This document shows positions 24,956-31,762 of a DNA stretch of 37,667 nucleotides, in pieces; position 1 is the first letter of the stretch; each line of letters starts with the position of its first letter. The position numbers and the translations under genes are program-made. The stretch lies in assembly GCA_017539425.1 (NCBI GenBank), contig JAFYHA010000011.1, forward strand, positions 1 through 37,667, given 5' to 3'. The notes under the pieces were generated by a model. That model ran no database searches, was not told the origin of the DNA, and saw only the letters and a program-made list of their open reading frames with translations. The DNA comes from Clostridia bacterium. Lineage in GTDB: Bacteria > Bacillota > Clostridia > Oscillospirales > CAG-272.

Positions 24956-26857
24956 GTGACTGATTTCTACTACCCCAATCTGGCGGCCATGATCATCGGA
25001 GGCCTGCTCCTGGTCATCCGCCTGTGCATCCCCGGGTATCCCACCCGGGGACGCCGCATCCTGACCTGGCTGGTCTGCACCACCATTGCGGCCGCCGCCC
25101 TGGACTACCTGAGCAAGGATCTGCTCTCCCGCACCGCCACGGTGCCCCTGTTCTGGTTCTATCTCTGCAAGATCGGCTTCTATATCCTGACCAATTACAC
25201 CGTGCAGTTCTTCTACCTGTACATCCTGAGCGTGGCCGGGGACGGTTCCTACCGCAGGATGTCGGCCAGGGCCAACCGGCTCATCGCCTATATCCTGATG
25301 GGTGCCCTGGCGCTGTTCATCGCCACCACCCCCTTCACCCGTCTGATCTTCTACGTCAAGGACGGAGTCTATCTGCACGGGCCGCTGTCCATCGTCCTCT
25401 ATCTCGTAGAGGCCCTGCTCATGGTCTACTGCATCGCCATCATGATCCATGCCCGCAGGCAGCTCAACTCCCAGCGCGTCATCCCCCTGATCGTATTCCT
25501 GGTCGTGGTGATCCTGGCCCTGGGCATCGAGATTCTCAACAACGGTCTCAGGCTGAACATGTTCGCCTGCGCGGTGGGAACCATGCTGATCTTCCTGTCC
25601 CTGGACCATCCCGGATTCTACGTCTACCGGAACACCGGATGCTACAACGCCAACGCGTTTTACGAATACGTCAAGGACCACGAAGGCGAGACCTACTGTG
25701 CGGTCCTGCTCGAACCCGGCAACGCGGACTACCTGTCCCGCACCCTGGGCGACGAGGCCTGGGACCGCATCCTCTCGGACATGGCCGCCGGCCTGCACTC
25801 CGTTTTCGGCAAGAAACGCGTGTTCCTGATCGAGGGCATGTGCTTCGCGGTGGTGACCCGGGAGGATCCGATGACCGACGTGGTGGACCGTCCGTTTCCG
25901 GGCGGCGGAGAGGATCCTTCCTCCTTCCGTTACTGCATCCTTCCCTTCCCGCAGGCTCAGAAGAGCGCCGGAACGCTCCGCGAGATCCTGTCGGACGTCA
26001 GCCGGAACCTTCCGTCCTCCGCTGAACACGTGTTCCGGATCACCGAAGCCGAGGCCGCCCGTCTGGACCGCCGCATCCTGGTCCTCAACGCCGTACGCCG
26101 GGCCCTCCGTGAGGAGACTCTCGACGTATACTACCAGCCCATCTGCGAGTCCAACGGCATCCGTTTCCGGTCCGCCGAAGCCCTGGTGCGCATGTACGAC
26201 GAGGAGTTGGGCGGATTCGTCTCCCCCGAAGAGTTCATCCCGATCGCCGAGCAGAACGGTCTGATCGTCGCGCTGGGCGAATACGTCTTCGAACGCGTGT
26301 GCCGGTTCTACAAATCCGCCGGACTGGACGGGCTGGGTGTGGATTACATCGAGATCAACCTGTCCACGCTGCAGTGCATGCAGCCGGATCTGGCCGCCCG
26401 CCTGCGCACCATCCTGGAACGCAACGGCATCGACCCGTCCCGCGTCAACATGGAGATCACCGAGACCGCGCAGGCCGAAAACCAGAAGATCATCCTGGGC
26501 AACATGCATGCCCTGATCGAGTCCGGCGTCACGTTCTCCCTGGACGACTACGGCTCGGGCTACTCCAGCATCGACTACCTCGCCACCCTTCCGGTGGAAT
26601 TGGTCAAGATCGACAAGAACATCGTCTGGAAGGCGATGGAGGACGAACCCTCCCGGGTCATCCTGTCCCACACCTTCTCCATGCTGCACGCCCTGGGGCT
26701 GAAGACCCTGGCCGAAGGCGTGGAAACCGAAGCCATGGCGGACTATCTGCGCAGCGTGGGCTGCGACTATTTCCAGGGTTTCCTGTACGCAAAGCCCCTG
26801 CCCGAAGCGGATTACCTGGCCTTCATGCAGGCCCGCGCCGGAGATCCCGCGTCTTGA
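24956..26857 (+). CDS. Membrane c-di-GMP phosphodiesterase (7TM, degenerate GGDEF, EAL)
   Basis: Hydrolyses cyclic di-GMP. The 633-residue protein has about seven N-terminal spans (to residue 215), an unrecognised membrane input domain. A central region (about 220-360) has the size and pattern of a degenerate GGDEF domain, with IEGMCFAVV where GGDEF would lie. The C-terminal EAL domain looks active: EAL at 408-410, EINLS, NMEITET, LDDYGSGYSSIDYL, VKIDKNIV, AEGVETE and YFQGFLYAKP. It starts with GTG at 24956, six bases after AAGGAG. Position 36 bases after the hydrolase suggests one transcript, linking surface glycan degradation with lower c-di-GMP. Its stop codon lies within the next promoter's -35 box. 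Confidence 0.92.
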   Translation: MTDFYYPNLAAMIIGGLLLVIRLCIPGYPTRGRRILTWLVCTTIAAAALDYLSKDLLSRTATVPLFWFYLCKIGFYILTNYTVQFFYLYILSVAGDGSYRRMSARANRLIAYILMGALALFIATTPFTRLIFYVKDGVYLHGPLSIVLYLVEALLMVYCIAIMIHARRQLNSQRVIPLIVFLVVVILALGIEILNNGLRLNMFACAVGTMLIFLSLDHPGFYVYRNTGCYNANAFYEYVKDHEGETYCAVLLEPGNADYLSRTLGDEAWDRILSDMAAGLHSVFGKKRVFLIEGMCFAVVTREDPMTDVVDRPFPGGGEDPSSFRYCILPFPQAQKSAGTLREILSDVSRNLPSSAEHVFRITEAEAARLDRRILVLNAVRRALREETLDVYYQPICESNGIRFRSAEALVRMYDEELGGFVSPEEFIPIAEQNGLIVALGEYVFERVCRFYKSAGLDGLGVDYIEINLSTLQCMQPDLAARLRTILERNGIDPSRVNMEITETAQAENQKIILGNMHALIESGVTFSLDDYGSGYSSIDYLATLPVELVKIDKNIVWKAMEDEPSRVILSHTFSMLHALGLKTLAEGVETEAMADYLRSVGCDYFQGFLYAKPLPEADYLAFMQARAGDPAS

Positions 26858-26882
26858 CATCCCCCTTCTTTTGCGCTATACT
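26854..26882 (+). promoter_or_regulatory. Promoter of the MBL-fold/isomerase pair, overlapping the EAL stop
   Basis: TTGACA (26854-26859, 6 of 6) and TATACT (26877-26882, 5 of 6) with a 17-base spacer. The TGA of the EAL gene (26855-26857) is part of the -35 hexamer. The leader is about 42 bases with CGGAGG before the ATG. Confidence 0.88.
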
Positions 26883-26929
26883 CTAACAATCTTACAAATC
26901 TACTCTTTCACCTATCGGAGGTACAGGCC

Positions 26930-27874
26930 ATGCCCGCACGTCCCTCTGCGCGAGTCCGCAAGAGCCCCGCTCAACCGGCCGCGCCCAAACTCAAGATACA
27001 CGTCCTGCGCTGCGGGAAGACCGGTGTGGATCCGGCCGTCCTGGACCGCGACATCAGCCGCAATCCGCTGGCCTATACCGGCCTGTTCCGGCCCATGTCC
27101 AACCGCATCTGGCTCCCGGTCCGCGCCTATCTGATCGAGCACCCGAAAGGGCGCGTCCTGATCAACACCGGCTGGAATCCGGAAGTCCGCAACCGCCCGC
27201 TCTATACGCTCGGCCCGATGCTCTACTGCGCCACCCCGTACCTACCGGTGGGCGAAAGCATCCGTGAACGGCTCCGTGCCCTGGACCTGAGTCCGGACAT
27301 GCTGGATCTCGTGCTCCTGACCCATCTGGAGTCCGACGCGGCCGGAGGCCTGTGCGAGGTCCGCAAGGCCAAGAAGATCGCGGTGCACCGGGACGAATGG
27401 ATCGCGGCCAACGCTCTCATTCCCCGCTACAACGTCAACTCCAACAACTGGCAGGGCATCCGCGTCCGGACCTTCACGTTCCCGGAGCCGGCCCTGGGTG
27501 GACAGCCGGAGACACCGTACCGGGACGTCTTCGGGGACGGATCGGTCTGTGTGGTCCCTCTGGCCGGCCGCACGCCGGGTATGGTCGGGGTCCGCGTGAC
27601 CTGGGGCGGAAAGTTCGTCCTCATCGTGGGCGACGCCGCCTATTTCGAGGACAACTGGAACCTGCTCACACTGCCCGGACCGTCCTTCGACGTCCTGGAC
27701 AGCGCGCTAACCCTGGACTATATCCGCACCCAGTCCAAAGACCCGAACTGCCTGTGTATCCTGGCCTCTCACGACCCGGCCGTCCAGCCGGACCTCATCG
27801 AGCTCGGCCTGCGGGCCAATTTCTTCTACAGCGGGAACCGGACGAACCGGGTCGATCCCGCGGACAAGGAGTGA
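26930..27874 (+). CDS. Metallo-beta-lactamase-fold protein with degenerate metal sites
   Basis: A 314-residue protein of the MBL fold, closest in layout to lactonase-like members: PVRAYLIEHPKGRVLINTGW (63-82), LLTHLESDAAGGL (129-141), VPLAGRTPGMVGV, LIVGDAAYF and ASHDP. The usual HxHxDH ligand set reads His132-Leu-Glu134-Ser-Asp136-Ala137, so two His are replaced. The later His positions of GHTPGH read Arg214 and Met218, and DTG reads NTG. Asp235 and His281 remain. It probably cannot hold a normal dinuclear zinc site and may be a mono-metal enzyme, a binding protein or inactive. A 22-residue Pro/Arg-rich N-terminus is extra. The isomerase gene follows after three bases. Confidence 0.87.
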   Translation: MPARPSARVRKSPAQPAAPKLKIHVLRCGKTGVDPAVLDRDISRNPLAYTGLFRPMSNRIWLPVRAYLIEHPKGRVLINTGWNPEVRNRPLYTLGPMLYCATPYLPVGESIRERLRALDLSPDMLDLVLLTHLESDAAGGLCEVRKAKKIAVHRDEWIAANALIPRYNVNSNNWQGIRVRTFTFPEPALGGQPETPYRDVFGDGSVCVVPLAGRTPGMVGVRVTWGGKFVLIVGDAAYFEDNWNLLTLPGPSFDVLDSALTLDYIRTQSKDPNCLCILASHDPAVQPDLIELGLRANFFYSGNRTNRVDPADKE

Positions 27875-27877
27875 ACC

Positions 27878-28615
27878 ATGCCATACGGACTTCAGATGTA
27901 CAGCGTCCGGGATATCACCGGACAGGACCTCCGCCGCGCTCTTGTCGAGGTCGGCGCGATGGGCTATTCGTTTGCAGAATTCGCGGGCTTCTTCGGACAC
28001 ACCGCGGATGAGATCTGTTCCTTCCTAAGCGAGGCTTCCCTGACCGTTTCGGGCACGCACACCGGATGGCAGGAACTGACCCCTGACCGTATCCGGGACA
28101 CGATCGCCTACCACAAGGCCATCGGCAACCGAAACATCATCGTTCCGGGCGCGGATCTGTCTGACGAAGGCAAGCTGAACGCCTTCATCGACCTGCTCAA
28201 CGAGGCACAGCCCGTGCTGGCCCGTGAGGGCATCGCGCTCGGCTACCACAACCACGCCCATGAATTCCAGAAGACTTCGTATGGGGCCTACATCCATAAG
28301 GAACTGGAAAAACGTACCCGCGTGGAGTTCGAGATCGACACCTACTGGGCATACGTAGCCGGGGAGGACCCGGTCGCCCTGTTGCGCCGTCTCTCCTCCC
28401 GCATGCAGGTCATCCACCTCAAGGACGGAGACAGAGCCGGTCACGGACAGGCCCTGGGCGAAGGGACCGCTCCGGTCGCCGAAGTCCGGAAGACCGCTCT
28501 GGAACTGGGCCTTTCCATCGTTGTGGAATCCGAGACCATGCAGCCGGACGGACTGTCCGAAGTCCGCAGATGCATCCGCTATCTGCAGAAAAAAGACGCG
28601 GAAGACCGCGCCTAG
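27878..28615 (+). CDS. Sugar phosphate isomerase/epimerase (xylose-isomerase-like TIM barrel)
   Basis: A 245-residue cytoplasmic enzyme of the AP endonuclease 2/xylose-isomerase-like fold. Expected metal and active-site segments are present: GLQMYSVRD at the start, SGTHTGWQEL, LGYHNHAHEF, FEIDTYWAYVAGEDP, VIHLKDGD and VVESE. Relatives act on ketoses, inosose or other sugar derivatives; the exact substrate cannot be read from sequence. AAGGAG in the last codons of the MBL-fold gene serves as its ribosome binding site, so the two are coupled. Placed after the surface hydrolase, it could process released sugars (inference). It ends with TAG and is followed by a terminator. Confidence 0.88.
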   Translation: MPYGLQMYSVRDITGQDLRRALVEVGAMGYSFAEFAGFFGHTADEICSFLSEASLTVSGTHTGWQELTPDRIRDTIAYHKAIGNRNIIVPGADLSDEGKLNAFIDLLNEAQPVLAREGIALGYHNHAHEFQKTSYGAYIHKELEKRTRVEFEIDTYWAYVAGEDPVALLRRLSSRMQVIHLKDGDRAGHGQALGEGTAPVAEVRKTALELGLSIVVESETMQPDGLSEVRRCIRYLQKKDAEDRA

Positions 28616-28636
28616 CCTTTTTCATAACGACATTTC

Positions 28637-28668
28637 CGAACCGAGGCTTCACGGCCCCGGTTCGTTTT
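28637..28668 (+). terminator. Rho-independent terminator after the isomerase
   Basis: CGAACCG and CGGTTCG outer arms, one A/C mismatch, an inner GGC/GCC pairing and a six-base loop, followed by TTTT, 22 bases after the isomerase stop. Confidence 0.8.
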
Positions 28669-28679
28669 AAGGACCTTCT

Positions 28680-30653
28680 ATGATCGTACTCAGCGTCAAC
28701 GACCTGTCCCTTTCGTTCGGGGACAAGACCATACTTCAGAATATCTCCTTTTCTCTGGACAGCCGGGACAAGCTGGGCATCATCGGGGTCAACGGCAGCG
28801 GCAAGACTTCCCTGTTCCGTATGATCACAGGCGATCTGGACCCCTCGTCCGGCTCGGTGATCCGCGCCAAGGAAAAGTCCCTGGCCGTCCTGACCCAGGA
28901 TACGGCCTTCACGGACGCCGACGAGGAGATCACGCCGCTTGCCCGCATGTATACCGTCTTTTCGGACCTGATCCGTATGGAGGAACGCATGAAGTCCCTC
29001 GTGGACGACATGGAGCGCAGCCCGGACAGCCAGCTGCTCAACACCCAGCGCGCGACCGAGTATACCAATCTCGAGCGGGCCTATACGACCGGGGGCGGGC
29101 ATGAGTTCCGCGGACGCTGCGCGTCCATGCTGAAGAACCTCGGCTTTACCGAGACCATGATGAACGCTCCTATCCGCCTTCTGTCCGGCGGGGAGAAGAC
29201 CCGGCTGAGCCTGGCCGTGCAGATGGCCCGTGAGCCGGACATCCTGCTTCTGGACGAACCGACGAACCATCTGGATATCGAGACCTGCACCTGGCTCGAG
29301 AACTATCTCAGCCAGTCGGACAAATGCGTGCTGGTCATCTCCCATGACCGGTATTTTCTGGACCGCGTCACCAACAAGACCCTGCAGATCCGCAGAGGAC
29401 GGGCCAGGCTGTATAACGGAAACTATACCGCCTCGATGGCCAAGAGAAAGGCGGACGACGAGATCGCGGAGCACCACTACCGGGTGCAGCAGAAGGAGAT
29501 CGCCCGCCAGGAGGCCTACATCGCCCAGCAGCGGGCCTGGAACCGGGAACGCAACATCGTGGCGGCGGAGAGCCGCCAGAAGATGCTGGACAAGATGGTC
29601 CGGCTGGAAAAGCCGGACACGGATCCGGGCCCTGTCCGCATGGCCTTCACCTGCGGCCTGGAAAGCGGCAACGACGTCCTGAACGTACGCGGCCTGTCCA
29701 TGTCCTTCGGAGACCGCTGCCTGTACCGGGACCTGAACTTCGAGATCAAGAAGCGGGACCGCGTCCTCATCATCGGGCCGAACGGGTGCGGCAAATCCAC
29801 ATTGATGAAAGTGATCATGGGTCTGGTCCGCCCGACGGCCGGCGCCGTAGACCGCGGAGTGGGCGTGGAGATCGGGTATTACGATCAGGAAAACCAGAAC
29901 CTCAAGCCCGGGAATACCGTTCTGGATGAATTGTGGGACCGCTACCCGGGCATGACCGAAACGGCTGTCCGCTCAGCGCTGGCCGCCTTCCGGTTCCGCG
30001 GAGACGACGTATTCAAGACGGTATCCGTCCTGTCGGGCGGCGAACGGGCCCGCCTGACGCTCGTCAAGCTGATGCTTTCCCATTTCAATTTCCTGGTTCT
30101 GGACGAACCGACCAACAATCTGGACATCGATTCCAGGGAGGCGCTGGAAAGCGCTCTGGAGGACTACACAGGGACGCTCCTCGCCGTGTCCCACGACCGG
30201 TATTTCGTGGAAAAGACCGCCACCCGTATCCTGGACCTCATTCCGGATGCGTCCGGGCAGGTGGTTCTGGAAGACTACAGGGTCGAGCACCCCAAACAGG
30301 CCTATACCGAGTACCAGCTCTGGAGATCCGCGCACCCGATGTCTTCGCCTGTCTCTTCCCTTCCGGTACCTGCCCAAGAGGAAACCGAACCGGCTGCCCA
30401 GGACCACAAGACGCAATACCTGAACCAGAAGAAAGCCGCGTCGGAAGCGCGCAAGCGTGCCACCCAGATCGAGCGGCTGACCGCAGAGAGCCGGTCCCTG
30501 GAGGCCCGGATCGAAGAGATCGATCTGGAGATGAACGGAGAGGCTGCCACGGACTATCTCCGGGTAGCGGAACTGGACAAGGAAAAGTCCGGCTTGGAGG
30601 AAAGGCTCCTGGAGATCTATGAAGCCCTGGAGGATCTGGGCAAGGATATGTGA
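28680..30653 (+). CDS. ABC-F family ATPase (YdiF/Uup-like)
   Basis: A 657-residue soluble protein with two ABC cassettes and no membrane segment. ABC-F proteins bind the ribosomal E site and relieve stalling or antibiotic inhibition. First cassette: GVNGSGKTS, LSGGEKTRLSLAVQM, LLLDEPTNHLDIET. Second: GPNGCGKST, LSGGERARLTLVKLM, LVLDEPTNNLDIDS. The linker between them (YRVQQKEIARQEAYIAQQRA) is the helical segment that contacts tRNA in the family. A C-terminal charged coiled coil (QIERLTAESRSLEARIEEID) is like that of YdiF or Uup. AAGGA six bases before the ATG is modest. No separate promoter is evident in the short gap after the terminator, so some read-through may drive it. Whether it confers resistance cannot be told. 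Confidence 0.93.
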   Translation: MIVLSVNDLSLSFGDKTILQNISFSLDSRDKLGIIGVNGSGKTSLFRMITGDLDPSSGSVIRAKEKSLAVLTQDTAFTDADEEITPLARMYTVFSDLIRMEERMKSLVDDMERSPDSQLLNTQRATEYTNLERAYTTGGGHEFRGRCASMLKNLGFTETMMNAPIRLLSGGEKTRLSLAVQMAREPDILLLDEPTNHLDIETCTWLENYLSQSDKCVLVISHDRYFLDRVTNKTLQIRRGRARLYNGNYTASMAKRKADDEIAEHHYRVQQKEIARQEAYIAQQRAWNRERNIVAAESRQKMLDKMVRLEKPDTDPGPVRMAFTCGLESGNDVLNVRGLSMSFGDRCLYRDLNFEIKKRDRVLIIGPNGCGKSTLMKVIMGLVRPTAGAVDRGVGVEIGYYDQENQNLKPGNTVLDELWDRYPGMTETAVRSALAAFRFRGDDVFKTVSVLSGGERARLTLVKLMLSHFNFLVLDEPTNNLDIDSREALESALEDYTGTLLAVSHDRYFVEKTATRILDLIPDASGQVVLEDYRVEHPKQAYTEYQLWRSAHPMSSPVSSLPVPAQEETEPAAQDHKTQYLNQKKAASEARKRATQIERLTAESRSLEARIEEIDLEMNGEAATDYLRVAELDKEKSGLEERLLEIYEALEDLGKDM

Positions 30654-30658
30654 ATTGA

Positions 30659-30692
30659 GGACCCGGAGGTTCGTCTTCCGGGTCCCTTTTTT
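30659..30692 (+). terminator. Terminator of the ABC-F gene
   Basis: GGACCCGGA pairs with TCCGGGTCC around a nine-base loop and is followed by C and six T. It starts six bases after the ABC-F stop. Confidence 0.9.
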
Positions 30693-30708
30693 CTATAGGA
30701 TCAGACCG

Positions 30709-30731
30709 AAAGGAGGATCGTCTTCCTTTTT
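30709..30731 (+). terminator. Second terminator-like hairpin
   Basis: AAAGGAGGA pairs with TCTTCCTTT (one G-T wobble) around a TCG loop, followed by TTAT. It backs up the terminator at 30659 and lies in the convergent gap before the ABC ATPase gene on the minus strand. Nothing else was seen between 30732 and 30823. Confidence 0.55.
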
Positions 30732-30823
30732 ATATGTGGTGGGAGAGTTCACGAACATTAAGGTAGCAGATACGGATGCCAAGGTCATCTATTGCCGCAA
30801 GAAAGAACACCTGGACCCGGATT

Positions 30824-31762
30824 CTACGGACAGTCGTCCGTCTTTTGCGATGCGATGCACCCGTCTTCCGCCGGATCTCCGAAGAAGAACAGATAGACGT
30901 CTTCCAGAGTCGGAGTCTCCGGTCGCGCATCCGGACTGGGACGGTCTTTGGAGATCACCCGCACGCAAAAGCCGTTTCCGCTCTCTTCGGGAAGCAGACT
31001 AACGATTCGCGCGGCCGGTCCGGCCGCTTTTCCTGGTTTTCCATCCGTCCGGACCGTCCAGACCCATCCGTCCAGCTTCTTCATCAGTTCCCCGGGCGTA
31101 CCCTGTTCGATCAGATTTCCCTTGTGCAGAAGCAGCGCCCGGTTTGCCACCGAGGCCACGTCGGAAACGAGATGCGTAGCCAGGATGACGATCCGGTTCG
31201 CCGCCATCCGTCCCACGATATTGCGGACGAGGATCCTTTGCTTGGGGTCCAGTCCCGCGGTCGGTTCGTCCAGGATCAGAATATCCGGTCCGCCCAGCAG
31301 CGCCTGAGCCAACATCACCCGCTGCCGCATCCCGCCGGACAAGGTGCGGATCCGGCTGTCCGCATAGTCCGTCAGTTCCAGTTCGGCCAGCAACTCGTCG
31401 ATCTCCCGCCCGGTCCGCGTCCGGGCCTCCTTCTTGGGCTGTCCCTCATTCAGCCCCTTCAGTTCCGCCATATAGCCGAGAAACCGGCGCACCGTGAACT
31501 GGGGGATCATTCCCGAATACTGGGGCATATAACCGATATGCCCGAAATAGGCGTTCTTTAGTGCGGCGACCGGCGTGCCGTTCCAAAGGATCTCTCCCGA
31601 GTCCGGCTGCAGATTCCGGATGAGCAGATTCATAAACGTGGTCTTTCCGCTGCCGTTAGGTCCGAGAAGCGCGTAGGCGCCGGGCGTGAAGCGGAACGTA
31701 AGATCGTTCAGCGCCAGTATCCGACCGTAGGATTTGCTCAAATGCAGACAGTTCAGTTCCAT
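30824..31762 (-). CDS. ABC-2 type transporter ATP-binding protein
   Basis: A 312-residue nucleotide-binding subunit for the duplicated permease encoded just upstream. Walker A GPNGSGKTT (34-42), Q-loop YMPQYSG, signature LSGGMRQRVMLAQAL, Walker B ILILDEPTAGLDP and H-loop ATHLVSD are intact. After the cassette comes about 85 residues (GWVWTVRTDGKPGKAAG and on to a TLEDVYLFFFG end), similar in layout to the C-terminal region of exporter ATPases of the CcmA/NatA group. The ATG at 31760-31762 lies inside the permease gene (ten-base overlap) with only a weak AAAAAGG site, so translation depends on coupling. A longer in-frame start would run deep through the permease gene. Confidence 0.92.
   Translation of the reverse strand: MELNCLHLSKSYGRILALNDLTFRFTPGAYALLGPNGSGKTTFMNLLIRNLQPDSGEILWNGTPVAALKNAYFGHIGYMPQYSGMIPQFTVRRFLGYMAELKGLNEGQPKKEARTRTGREIDELLAELELTDYADSRIRTLSGGMRQRVMLAQALLGGPDILILDEPTAGLDPKQRILVRNIVGRMAANRIVILATHLVSDVASVANRALLLHKGNLIEQGTPGELMKKLDGWVWTVRTDGKPGKAAGPAARIVSLLPEESGNGFCVRVISKDRPSPDARPETPTLEDVYLFFFGDPAEDGCIASQKTDDCP

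Noticed and set aside
24950..26860. 636-codon open frame exactly antisense to the EAL gene
   Set aside because: The EAL protein on the plus strand has complete family motifs; the antisense product has none.
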